Shown here one piece after another: positions 7,527-15,095 of a DNA stretch of 15,549 bases. A model generated the notes under the pieces. The model had not been told where the DNA came from. It did not search any database and was given only the letters and a program-made list of their open reading frames with translations. This stretch comes from Fimenecus sp045613065. GTDB taxonomy: Bacteria; Bacillota; Clostridia; Oscillospirales; Acutalibacteraceae. The translations under genes were made by a program, and so were the position numbers. Position 1 is the stretch's first letter. The number at the start of each line of letters is the position of its first letter. The stretch covers positions 1-15,549 of the forward strand of contig JAZLAH010000069.1 in the NCBI GenBank assembly GCA_045613065.1, written 5' to 3'.

Positions 7527-10121
7527 ATGAAAAAGAAAACGACAAAAATTATTAGCATTATCCTATCGGTGCTACTGATTTTTTCAGTAATGCCAATGAC
7601 AGCTCTTGCAACAGATTCAGTTGCATCTGTCACCACATCAACAGGTGAAGTTACCGATTATACTGACCTGACAGAAGCATTTTATGCTGCTGCAGGAAGT
7701 GCAGATTCAAAAATTACATTGTTAAGTGATGTTGATTTAAATTGGAGTGGTATTGAAATTTCTAATTATACAGGATTTACTTCAGGTAATTTTACCCTTG
7801 AATTAAATGGTAAAACAATTTCAAGTGAAACAGATAGTTCTGTTTTATGTATTGGACCTGATATTAACTGTATAATTAAAGATAGTATTGGTGATGGTGG
7901 AATTGTAAATTTGGGTGGAGTTGCATCAACTGCTATACTTGCTATTGGTGATATTACAATAGAAAGTGGCATTTTCACATCAGAAAATAAAGCTATTGCT
8001 ATTTATGATGGTAACACTACAATTAATGGTGGTACATTTAATAGCCCTCATTTTGCTGTATCTGTTTATGGTGGTTTTTTAACTGTAAATAATGGTGAGT
8101 TTAATGGTAGTACTTGTGGATTGTATTTCACAGAAGAGAATATGTTCTATAAAACACAAGGCAAAGGAATTGTTTATGGTGGCACATTTAACGGTGGTAT
8201 TGGAATTAATTATGCCGATGACAATTTCCGACTTATAAATGCAATTGCTGATGGATATGGTGTTTTTGGTGAAGATGGAAATGAAATTGTCCTTACTGAA
8301 ATGCAAAGATTTGTTAGTGGAATTGTTACTGTGAAAGAATCAGTCAGCGAAAGAGAATATGTAGTATCATTAACAAATGCTGATGGTACAGTAAAAGAGT
8401 TCATATCATTTGATGAAGCATATAATGTGGCATTAGCAACTAAAAATTCAGTTTTGACTTTGTATGCTGATGTTGAAGTAACAGGAAAAATTACACCATC
8501 AAAATATGTAAGACCAGATTTTATATTTGATTTGAATGGATTTACTGTTTCAGGTAGTTCAGACAGCTATATTTTCGGATTAACAAAGAACTCAAAAATA
8601 GTTATTAAAGATAGTGTTGGAACAGGAAAAATTGTAAACACTAATGAATCATTCGGTTCAGTATTCGCTAATGCTGGTACATTAATTATTGAAAATGGTA
8701 ATATTATCAGTACAGCTAAAACTGCCATTATAAGTGGTAATACACTTATTGTATATGGCGGTTCAATAAGTGGTAAAGAATATGGTATAAACAGCTCAGG
8801 CAATATAACTATTTATGATGGTGAAATCTCAGGCGAAAAGTTTGGATTATATGTAAGTGTAAAGAATGGTTCAGTTGGCACTCTTTATGGTGGTACATTC
8901 AACGAAGGTATTGACCTTTATGATTCATCATCAAACTATACTATTGCGAATCTTCTTGCAGAAGGTCATTTCTATTATGACAATGACGATAACAATATAA
9001 CTGATTTTGGTGAATTCCAAGCAATCAATGAAACAGTAATTGTAAAAAACAAATTCCCTGTATCAGTTATTCAACCTGACGGAACAACTGAATATTTTCC
9101 AAGTGTTGATGAGGGTGTAAATAAAGCAAATAAAGATATTGATAGCATACTTAAATTACTTACTGACATTCTTTTAAATTCTACACTTACTTTTGACGGT
9201 ACAACAACGCTTGACCTTAATGGAAAAAACCTTGAAGTAAATGATGAAAATTCAATTTTAGTTGGCAATGGTGGATTACTTAATATTGCTGACTCACTTG
9301 GTAATGGTACAATTGACGGTGGTACAGTTAAAGTTGATGGTGGTACTCTCAACTTTAATGATGGTACAATTGTAAGTACAACAAATGGTATTACTAATTC
9401 AGGTGGTACTGTTAATGTCAATGGTGGCGAAATCATCTCTGAAAACGGATATGTAGATATTTTCGTTGAGGGTGATAACACTACAAAGGTTTATGGTGGT
9501 ACTTATGAAGATGGTTTCACAACATTAGGTGCAACAGTAAGTGAAGTTCTTGCAGATGGTTATGTGTTCTATAATGGCGATGGTGCTGTTGAAATTGATG
9601 ATGACCAGATAGAAATTAGCGACAATGTTGTAGTTTATGAAAAGACTATCGTAACTGCTATGTCATCACAAATCAGATTTAATAGAAATGATGATGGTTC
9701 TTATGCAGGTACATTTGATGTAAGAACAAGAGCAAAAATTAGCGATGCTGACTTCCAGAAATATATTGCTGGTTCAAACGAGGAAGCAATTAACAAAATC
9801 TCAAAAGTAGGATTTGTTTATGCTAAAGCTACAACTGAATTTGATATTAATATAGCAAAAACTGTTGCTCAGGGTGGTAAAGTTGATGGCTTCATTGACA
9901 AACCTATAAGTTACATTCAGGATAGCGACGGATACTATATGTTCACCTGTCTTGTAACAGGAATCCCTGAAGAAGATGTTGATAACGGACTTACAGCTTA
10001 TGCATATATCTGTGTTGAAGATGTTTGGTATTTCTTCCCTGTTGAAGTAACAGCAGAATTTGCTGAAATGTATAACACATATTACCCAATCGCTGCAGAA
10101 CAGTATGGATGGGAGGTATAA
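7527..10121 (+). CDS. Secreted triple-repeat beta-helix surface protein
   Basis: 864 residues. GGAGG (7515-7519) lies seven bases before ATG. A Sec signal peptide (MKKKTTKIISIILSVLLIFS...) has a likely cleavage after ALA at residue 28. The mature part holds three homologous modules starting near residues 35, 278 and 512. Each opens with a 'DGT..(Y/F)....EA...A' segment and a 'LDLNGKTIS'-type strand, continues through short Gly/Asn/Thr beta-solenoid turns (INGGTFN, VNNGEFNG), and closes with YGGT(F/Y) (near residues 217, 454 and 656) and an 'LADGYVFY'-type strand. A C-terminal domain (about 700-864; SSQIRF, GFVYAKAT, LTAYAYICVEDVWYFFP) resembles Ig-like ends of other clostridial surface proteins. 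No sorting motif, SLH domain or catalytic triad is visible. An adhesin or matrix role is an inference. It shares its promoter element with rhs and is followed after two bases by a small peptide gene. Confidence 0.85.
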   Translation: MKKKTTKIISIILSVLLIFSVMPMTALATDSVASVTTSTGEVTDYTDLTEAFYAAAGSADSKITLLSDVDLNWSGIEISNYTGFTSGNFTLELNGKTISSETDSSVLCIGPDINCIIKDSIGDGGIVNLGGVASTAILAIGDITIESGIFTSENKAIAIYDGNTTINGGTFNSPHFAVSVYGGFLTVNNGEFNGSTCGLYFTEENMFYKTQGKGIVYGGTFNGGIGINYADDNFRLINAIADGYGVFGEDGNEIVLTEMQRFVSGIVTVKESVSEREYVVSLTNADGTVKEFISFDEAYNVALATKNSVLTLYADVEVTGKITPSKYVRPDFIFDLNGFTVSGSSDSYIFGLTKNSKIVIKDSVGTGKIVNTNESFGSVFANAGTLIIENGNIISTAKTAIISGNTLIVYGGSISGKEYGINSSGNITIYDGEISGEKFGLYVSVKNGSVGTLYGGTFNEGIDLYDSSSNYTIANLLAEGHFYYDNDDNNITDFGEFQAINETVIVKNKFPVSVIQPDGTTEYFPSVDEGVNKANKDIDSILKLLTDILLNSTLTFDGTTTLDLNGKNLEVNDENSILVGNGGLLNIADSLGNGTIDGGTVKVDGGTLNFNDGTIVSTTNGITNSGGTVNVNGGEIISENGYVDIFVEGDNTTKVYGGTYEDGFTTLGATVSEVLADGYVFYNGDGAVEIDDDQIEISDNVVVYEKTIVTAMSSQIRFNRNDDGSYAGTFDVRTRAKISDADFQKYIAGSNEEAINKISKVGFVYAKATTEFDINIAKTVAQGGKVDGFIDKPISYIQDSDGYYMFTCLVTGIPEEDVDNGLTAYAYICVEDVWYFFPVEVTAEFAEMYNTYYPIAAEQYGWEV

Positions 10122-10123
10122 AT

Positions 10124-10264
10124 ATGAACACTATTAAAAAATACGAAACTCCGGACTTCGATGTAACCATTTACAAGGTAGAAGATGTAATCACAGCATC
10201 ATCACCTGGTAATCTTGAATTTGGTAAAGATGACCCAAATGGTGATGAAGGCTGGTTTGGATAA
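10124..10264 (+). CDS. 46-residue peptide coupled to the beta-helix gene
   Basis: The peptide begins MNTIKKYETPDFDVTIYKVE and ends DDPNGDEGWFG. It starts two bases after the upstream stop, and its GGGAGG (10111-10116) lies inside the last codons of that gene, so the two are translated together. There is no signal peptide or membrane segment, and the C-terminus is acidic and aromatic. From memory, short clostridial peptides with a K-Y-E-x-P start and an E-D-V-I-T-x-S middle are common and unexplained, often lying beside secreted protein genes. Possible roles are a modified or exported peptide, a signal, or a small chaperone. No modifying enzyme or transporter is nearby. The gene call is firm; the function is unknown. 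Confidence 0.8.
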   Translation: MNTIKKYETPDFDVTIYKVEDVITASSPGNLEFGKDDPNGDEGWFG

Positions 10265-10288
10265 TCTAAAAACACATAAAACAAGAAT

Positions 10289-10316
10289 AAGCACCGGTAT
10301 TAATTTATCGGTGCTT
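10289..10316 (+). terminator. Hairpin after the beta-helix/peptide unit
   Basis: An 8-bp stem AAGCACCG/CGGTGCTT closes a 12-base loop, 24 bases after the peptide stop. The following bases (CAAATAACAG) lack a T run, so it is a weak intrinsic terminator or an RNA-stabilising 3' hairpin. It is the only candidate terminator before the next promoter. Confidence 0.55.
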
Positions 10317-10447
10317 CAAATAACAGTTTAATTTGTCAAAATATGTTGATTTTTATGACTCATATTAATAAGAGAAAATATTCAACATACTATTTATAAA
10401 TTTTCAAACAGAAAGAACAACTTTTGTATAGTTAAAATTGAAAAAAT

Positions 10448-10477
10448 TTGAGAAAGTAAATCTGAATAAATTATAAT
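10448..10477 (+). promoter_or_regulatory. Sigma-A-like promoter of the four-gene operon
   Basis: TTGAGA (10448-10453, five of six to consensus) and a perfect TATAAT (10472-10477) are 18 bases apart. The transcript would start near 10484, about 50 bases before the first gene. The rest of the 269-base gap to 10534 contains only the hairpin above and an 8-bp inverted repeat (TATGTTGA at 10342-10349 with 10382-10389). This promoter lacks the shared element seen before the rhs and beta-helix genes. Confidence 0.65.
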
Positions 10478-10533
10478 TTTTTATTGTTGTAATTGTTTAT
10501 AGATGTAAAAGTGAGATTATGGGAGAAAGAAAA

Positions 10534-11343
10534 ATGGAAAATAAAAACATTAACAACCAAGTGCATATTTTAACTAAAGTAAAGAAACCACATGTATTTA
10601 CAAATGCTTTATCTAAATTTATTTTGATATTTCTTGGTAAAAGAGATGGCAAAAAAGGAATCCCTTCAAACAATAATAATCCAGACTGGATGTCACCAAC
10701 ATTAAGAAAAGAACACGCTAAAATTGATGAAAATATGGCAAAAGTATGGTATGACATTTATGAGAAGAGCGGAGTAATATACACCGAAACAGAAGCTCTC
10801 ATATCAGAATTCGAGCAAAATGTCATAGAAACAAAGCGCATTCATGATTATATTATTGCTGAAGGCATTAAGTATAAGGATGTTGTTAGCAACAATATTT
10901 CAAATACAATTTTGTATGATATGTTAAATACAAAAAGAGATAGTGAACAAAAATGTGATGCTCTTGGTATAAGACTGCGTAGAGCTAATGAATATAATAA
11001 AATAATTTCTGTTGCTAAAGTTCAATATTTTAAAAATAGAATTAAAATAAAAAAAGATTATCAAGAAATAAAGACAAACTATCAAATAATCAGCATATTA
11101 GAAGAAGAACTTGATGTTTTCTTCTTAGAACTTTGTTCAAACATTGAAAGACGAACATCCTGGTACTGGCAAGGTGTTTTACTTAAACATCCTCAAAAAG
11201 TTTCTCTGCCACAGGTTCCCCCAAAAACAAATAATAAATACATAAATGATTTTCACGATAAAAGAAGAGCAAAACTAAAAGTGAAAATAGACAAAATAGA
11301 AAGAATTCATGAAGAAATCTTAAAACTTGAGTATGTAGAGTAA
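10534..11343 (+). CDS. Helical coiled-coil protein, first gene of the envelope operon
   Basis: 269 residues from the ATG at 10534. That start is preferred over the in-frame ATG at 10519 because GGGAG (10521-10525) sits eight bases before 10534 and would fall inside the longer version. The protein has no signal peptide. A short hydrophobic stretch (LSKFILIFLG) near residues 23-32 is too short to span a membrane and may be an amphipathic surface helix. The middle (about 55-180) is a run of long charged helices (ETEALISEFEQNVIETKRIH, DYQEIKTNYQIISILEEELD), and a basic helical tail follows. No enzymatic motif is visible. It is probably a cytosolic structural or scaffold partner of the membrane proteins encoded after it. 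The family was not recognised. Confidence 0.75.
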   Translation: MENKNINNQVHILTKVKKPHVFTNALSKFILIFLGKRDGKKGIPSNNNNPDWMSPTLRKEHAKIDENMAKVWYDIYEKSGVIYTETEALISEFEQNVIETKRIHDYIIAEGIKYKDVVSNNISNTILYDMLNTKRDSEQKCDALGIRLRRANEYNKIISVAKVQYFKNRIKIKKDYQEIKTNYQIISILEEELDVFFLELCSNIERRTSWYWQGVLLKHPQKVSLPQVPPKTNNKYINDFHDKRRAKLKVKIDKIERIHEEILKLEYVE

Positions 11344-11355
11344 GGAGTAACAATA

Positions 11356-11781
11356 ATGTCAGTATTTACATATAAAAAAAGAACAAAAAATGTGTTTAAA
11401 CCAATTTCAAGAATACCCTATGGTAACATTACATTAAATCCCTATAAAATAAGACCATATACATTTAGCTTAGTAGAAGGCTTAAATGAACAATTAAACT
11501 ATATTATTAATAATTCACCCGATTCAATAGATGGTCAAAATGGTGATATTTTAGATAATTATATTAAAAACTGGGAAAACAGAGCTCGTGCTAATTTGAA
11601 TACAGAAAGAACATTGCGGGTAGGTATTATTAATCAAATCAGTAGTGCAAGAAATGCTAATATTAAAAACGCCAAAGATTGGCTTATTTCAGAAAAAGAT
11701 AATTTAAATCAAATCAGAGAAGAACTAAAAAAAGTTCAAGAAAAGTATGATAACGAAAAGAACAAGTGTATGAATTGGTAA
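11356..11781 (+). CDS. Small helical protein, second gene of the envelope operon
   Basis: 141 residues. GGAG (11344-11347) lies eight bases before ATG, directly on the stop of the preceding gene. It is a soluble, basic protein with a Pro/Tyr-rich N-terminus (RIPYGNITLNPYKIRPYTF) followed by helices and a long C-terminal coiled coil (ISEKDNLNQIREELKKVQEK). It carries no signal peptide or membrane segment. Tight spacing to both neighbours suggests a small partner of the coiled-coil and membrane proteins. The family was not recognised. Confidence 0.7.
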   Translation: MSVFTYKKRTKNVFKPISRIPYGNITLNPYKIRPYTFSLVEGLNEQLNYIINNSPDSIDGQNGDILDNYIKNWENRARANLNTERTLRVGIINQISSARNANIKNAKDWLISEKDNLNQIREELKKVQEKYDNEKNKCMNW

Positions 11782-11799
11782 TGTTGTGAGGTAATTAGA

Positions 11800-12783
11800 A
11801 TGATTAGTATCAAAAGTAAAATTCACGGAAATAAAGTAGATGCAGAGATTGATGAATACGGAGACCTTTCATCTTTCGCCACAAGTGGTATAGGATGGGA
11901 AGCGAGAGTTCATAAAAATAAAACAGAAAAAGAAATGGAGAGAGATGAATACCAATATACTGGTATTCAACAACTAGGAACATCATATCCAAATCCATAT
12001 ACAAGAGACCAGTTAATAAAATTAAAATTTGGCAACAGCACTATTTTCCAAAGCGCTATCGTATCTTTTGTCGTTACCACTTGTGCCATTATAATTGATA
12101 TGATTTGTTACACATTATTAATTCAAGGGTCTGTAGATATAAATACTGATTTAAGCATTCAAGACTATTTACCTGCTTTGGGTGCTGCAATCGCAATCGA
12201 TTTTATTCCTTTGTTCTTTGCCCAAAATTTACACAGATTAAACACGTGCAAAAAGAAAGTGCTTAAGAGATTTAATATAATAAGCATAGTAGTTATCATA
12301 ACAATAATAGCAATAATATTGACATATAGAATTCTTCAAATTTCACAACCAGAAGACAGTGAAATCGTTTCTGTGTTTTGGGCATTTTTAATGATGATTA
12401 TTCCTGTAGCTACAACAATGACTTGTTTTATTGTAAGCTACATTTCATATAATCCATTGCGTGAAGAATTAAAGAGATTAAAAAATCAAGAGTTGTATAT
12501 TCAGGAAAATATTTATGAAATTAATGCTATGCTTAGTGAAGCAGAGTCTATTCCAAATTACAGGGAAAATCTTATTAAGCAGGATGATGCATTATATGAT
12601 TCTGCATATGATTTAATTGGTACTATAGGTGAATATTACAGAAGTTATATACGAACTGAAATAATTCCAATGTTGCACTCCCCTGCTGACACAACTGACC
12701 TTACAGTTGATAGAAACATAAAGACAATTCAAAAAATTGAATTACCTATATATAATCCTACAGTTGGAGATGATATTAAATGA
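11800..12783 (+). CDS. Four-helix integral membrane protein with a coiled-coil tail, third gene of the envelope operon
   Basis: 327 residues; GAGG (11788-11791) lies eight bases before ATG. About 80 soluble N-terminal residues come first. Four hydrophobic segments follow at about 81-108, 123-143, 158-178 and 188-216; the first two each carry an Asp (IIIDMICY, IAIDFIPLFF). The C-terminal 110 residues are helical (REELKRLKNQELYIQENIYE). With an even number of spans and a charged tail, both ends are probably cytosolic. Its stop overlaps the next gene's start by four bases (ATGA), implying translational coupling and probably a direct complex. The 4-TM plus 1-TM/OmpA pairing recalls MotA/MotB and ZorA/ZorB, but no MotA sequence signature was recognised. 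It could equally be an anchor or sensor. Confidence 0.75.
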   Translation: MISIKSKIHGNKVDAEIDEYGDLSSFATSGIGWEARVHKNKTEKEMERDEYQYTGIQQLGTSYPNPYTRDQLIKLKFGNSTIFQSAIVSFVVTTCAIIIDMICYTLLIQGSVDINTDLSIQDYLPALGAAIAIDFIPLFFAQNLHRLNTCKKKVLKRFNIISIVVIITIIAIILTYRILQISQPEDSEIVSVFWAFLMMIIPVATTMTCFIVSYISYNPLREELKRLKNQELYIQENIYEINAMLSEAESIPNYRENLIKQDDALYDSAYDLIGTIGEYYRSYIRTEIIPMLHSPADTTDLTVDRNIKTIQKIELPIYNPTVGDDIK

Positions 12784-13997
12784 AAAAAAAATTTTTTATT
12801 ATTAGTTTCATTGTCATTGCAATTATAGTTATTCTTATATTAATAGAAAACACTAAGCCTCCAAAAGAAACATACTCTGTTTGTTTCACTGTAGGTAACA
12901 CAAGAAATGTGATGCAATTCGATACTAATATTTTGAAAGATGAATTAGATAGTGCATTCATAAATAAAAGTGATTACTCGCTTGTAATAATAGATGGTAA
13001 TCCTACTGAATTATCAGATAGTAACACTTTAATCTATCCTAATCGCATTTTAGACAAAGATAATAACAATAAAGCAGTTTTAGATGAACAAATATCTAAA
13101 ATGCTATCGTTCGAACCAAATGATGAAGAAATAGACATCTTAGCTGCACTAAAAACTGCCAGCCAATCTTTAGACAACAAAGCAGATCACAAGAAAATTG
13201 TTGTATATAGTTCTGGAATTTCTACTAAAGGGGATTTAGATTTTTTACAAAATCCTGATTGGCTTCTAGAAGATCCCAAGGAAATTGTAGATTTGCTAAA
13301 AAAACAATATGCCTTACCTGATTTAAGAGGAATTGAAATTGTATGGTATGGTCTTAATCATGTTGATAATAACCAGAAAAAACTTAATAATTTTCAATAT
13401 TATAAACTAAAGAGCTTGTGGTTGGAAATACTAATAGAATCTGGTGCTAAATATGAAAATATAAACATGATATTTAACGAAAAAGCATCAACTGTAACCG
13501 AAGACGACTTAATAGATAAAACTAGTTTTCCAAATGTTAGTGCTGTAAATTTTGATGATATAATTGTTTTTAACGATGAAGATTTTGCTTTTATTGCAAA
13601 AACTGCTAATTTACAAGACAAGGAAAAAGCCATTAAAACTTTAATGCCAATAGCAGAAGATATTAAAAATTCTGGTTACCCACAGTTTTATATTGTTGGA
13701 AGCACTGCATCTATTGATAGTAAGGAGGATTGTATTAGATTAAGCAAAGAACGTGCAAATACGATAAAAACGATTCTGTGTGATTTAGGAATTCCTAAAC
13801 AATGTTTAAAAGCCTACGGAATTGGTAGAGAATACATTGATGATAGTTATTATTGGAGAATAAATGATATGTATTCAAATGGCAAATTAAATCCAGAACT
13901 TGCACAAGAAAACAGAAAGGTAATGTTAATTCTTGTAGATTCAAGTAGTGGAAACAAGTTTTTAAAAGAATACAATGAATACTTTAAAATCAAATAA
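12780..13997 (+). CDS. Membrane-anchored vWA-like/OmpA-like protein, fourth gene of the envelope operon
   Basis: 405 residues; GGAGA (12766-12770) lies nine bases before ATG, and the start overlaps the upstream stop. One N-terminal membrane helix (residues 5-22) leaves the rest outside the membrane. Residues 31-250 look like a vWA-type Rossmann fold: FTVGNTRN (36-43), SLVIIDGNP, DILAALKTASQSL (119-131), KIVVYSSGIST (139-149), LPDLRGIEIVWYGL and LWLEILIESGA. That order matches vWA-like/OmpA proteins I recall from Actinobacteria and Firmicutes. Residues about 262-387 are an OmpA-like domain with FYIVGST (303-309), LSKERA (321-326), AYGIG and NRKVMLIL. The Arg of the peptidoglycan-binding pair is kept (R325); the usual 'TD..G' Asp is not clear. 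MotB's intramembrane Asp is absent. Likely role: attachment of the complex to the cell wall. Confidence 0.8.
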   Translation: MKKKFFIISFIVIAIIVILILIENTKPPKETYSVCFTVGNTRNVMQFDTNILKDELDSAFINKSDYSLVIIDGNPTELSDSNTLIYPNRILDKDNNNKAVLDEQISKMLSFEPNDEEIDILAALKTASQSLDNKADHKKIVVYSSGISTKGDLDFLQNPDWLLEDPKEIVDLLKKQYALPDLRGIEIVWYGLNHVDNNQKKLNNFQYYKLKSLWLEILIESGAKYENINMIFNEKASTVTEDDLIDKTSFPNVSAVNFDDIIVFNDEDFAFIAKTANLQDKEKAIKTLMPIAEDIKNSGYPQFYIVGSTASIDSKEDCIRLSKERANTIKTILCDLGIPKQCLKAYGIGREYIDDSYYWRINDMYSNGKLNPELAQENRKVMLILVDSSSGNKFLKEYNEYFKIK

Positions 13998-14020
13998 AAA
14001 GGAATAACAGAAAATATATT

Positions 14021-14510
14021 ATGCGAATCATACAGAAGTTTTAATAGAAAACTATGATAAAAACACCGAAGTGAATTTTTGAAAAAATACTCTCTTTGAT
14101 TATGATTGTTATAACACTAATTGTTTGTTTTAATTTTATGCTTATACAAGCTAGTGCAACAGAAGTTTCTCCTCGTTATAACAACACGAACAGCACAACT
14201 ACAAATTTTAATATTTCAAGCAGTGGTTTAGCAACCGTTTCAATCAGCTGTTCAAGTAAAATAGAAATAACTCAAAGTATTGATGTGCATTCATATATTC
14301 AAAAAAAGTTGGTTTGTTTTGGTTTAAGGTTAATAATAGGTTAACTAATGATGAATAAGCAGATTACAAAGTGGGAAGTAGTTTGAATGTTAAACATACT
14401 TTACAACTCAATAAAAAGATGATTATAGAATTAAATTTTAAATTACAATTTCTGGTACGGGTGGTGCTAACGATGTAATTGAAAAAACACTAACTGTTAC
14501 ATACAATTGA
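14021..14510 (+). pseudogene. Decayed gene for a small secreted 'EVSPRY' protein
   Basis: A hydrophobic leader (LIMIVITLIVCFNFMLIQAS) is followed by ATEVSPRYNNTNSTTTNFNI and SSSGLATVSIS, which resembles small secreted clostridial proteins from memory. The reading frame is broken repeatedly. There is a stop just before the leader (14072-14074). One A appears lost in the A run at 14301-14307, after which the continuation (VGLFWFKVNN...NDE) is in another frame and hits TAA at 14356. 'KQITKWE' and 'SSLNVKHTLQLNKK' follow in further frames, then the end (TISGTGGANDVIEKTLTVTYN, stop 14508-14510) in yet another. Lying just after the four-gene operon, it may once have been its fifth gene. The intact neighbours argue against sequencing error. 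The true start is unclear. Confidence 0.7.
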
Positions 14511-14900
14511 TTTAATATATATAACTTCATTAAGAAATTCTTTAAACAATAATAAGGGGCATAAGTTAAATAACATAGAATTGTTTATAATATAAAATGA
14601 GAAGTCAGCCTATATTTGCTTTAAATTAGATAGTTAAACAATTTTACATCCAATATTTTCTTAAAAATAAAAGTCGTCATTTTAAAACCATCACTTCATA
14701 TAACTCAACATCATATAACTTTATTTAGAATGACGACTTTTAGATATAGAGAAAACTTTCAACAAAAAAAGATATACTTGATTTTGATTAAATAATCCAT
14801 AAAATATTAAATATTATAACTACATCATAAGCCAACAAACTGAATTTTATAATGAATTTTCACAATTATAACGGTTAATACAAATAAAATATTTTATAAA
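14511..14900 (+). other. Non-coding region after the pseudogene
   Basis: Very AT-rich. Apart from the inverted repeat at 14669-14741 there is only a TATAAT at 14586-14591 without a convincing -35 partner. No coding frame looks real; the minus-strand frames here are built from A/T-rich non-coding sequence. Confidence 0.5.
14669..14741. repeat. 13-bp perfect inverted repeat around a 47-base loop with internal direct repeats
   Basis: AAAAGTCGTCATT (14669-14681) is the exact reverse complement of 14729-14741. The loop holds two copies of CATATAACT (14697-14705 and 14712-14720) spaced 15 bases apart. The T-rich right edge makes a long-loop terminator possible. Other readings are a small RNA stem, a binding site for a dimeric regulator, or the ends of a tiny mobile relic. 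No flanking duplication was identified. Confidence 0.6.
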
Positions 14901-14933
14901 AAATAAACGGTCATTAAGACCGTTTATTTTTTT
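14901..14933 (+). terminator. Intrinsic terminator abutting the rhs promoter element
   Basis: A perfect 12-bp stem AAATAAACGGTC/GACCGTTTATTT (14901-14912 with 14918-14929) has a 5-base loop and is followed by a T run. It isolates the rhs gene from upstream transcription. Its 3' arm and T tract are also the first bases of the element shared with the beta-helix promoter. Confidence 0.85.
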
Positions 14934-14992
14934 GTCATGTTTCTTCATTTTTTTGCATTTTGCCTTACTTTTTTCACTGAACTTTGTAAAAT
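14923..14992 (+). promoter_or_regulatory. Shared upstream regulatory element and promoter, copy B (rhs gene)
   Basis: This is the counterpart of 7417-7486, aligned without gaps at a constant offset of 7,506 bases. TTACTT (14965-14970) and TAAAAT (14987-14992) keep the 16-base spacing seen in copy A. The transcript would carry a leader of about 95 bases, longer than that of the beta-helix gene. Confidence 0.65.
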
Positions 14993-15028
14993 AAATGTTG
15001 AAATATAGTGTCTGCATATTGGAGGTGT

Positions 15029-15052
15029 ATGATACGAATATCTTGCTATTAA
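15029..15052 (+). CDS. Possible 7-codon leader peptide in the rhs 5' UTR
   Basis: A perfect GGAGG (15021-15025) precedes ATG by only three bases and opens MIRISCY then TAA, 43 bases before the rhs ATG. The spacing is tighter than usual. The strong ribosome binding site without a proper gene suggests either a leader peptide or a decayed start. Confidence 0.25.
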   Translation: MIRISCY

Positions 15053-15095
15053 AATAACATGTTGCAAACTTCAAATTATACAAAGGAGAAAAAAT

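Noticed and set aside
9071..9481. 136-codon minus-strand frame inside the beta-helix gene
   Set aside because: It is a mirror of Gly/Thr-rich repeats, gives a Pro/Ser/Val-rich low-complexity product, has no ribosome binding site and lies against a clear gene.
10519..10533. Longer start for the coiled-coil protein at 10519
   Set aside because: The GGGAG ribosome binding site lies inside this extension and is correctly placed for the ATG at 10534.
10534..13997. Zorya anti-phage system
   Set aside because: The 4-TM plus OmpA pairing is similar, but no MotA signature, no MotB-type membrane Asp and no ZorC/D/E-like helicase or nuclease is visible. Kept only as an analogy.
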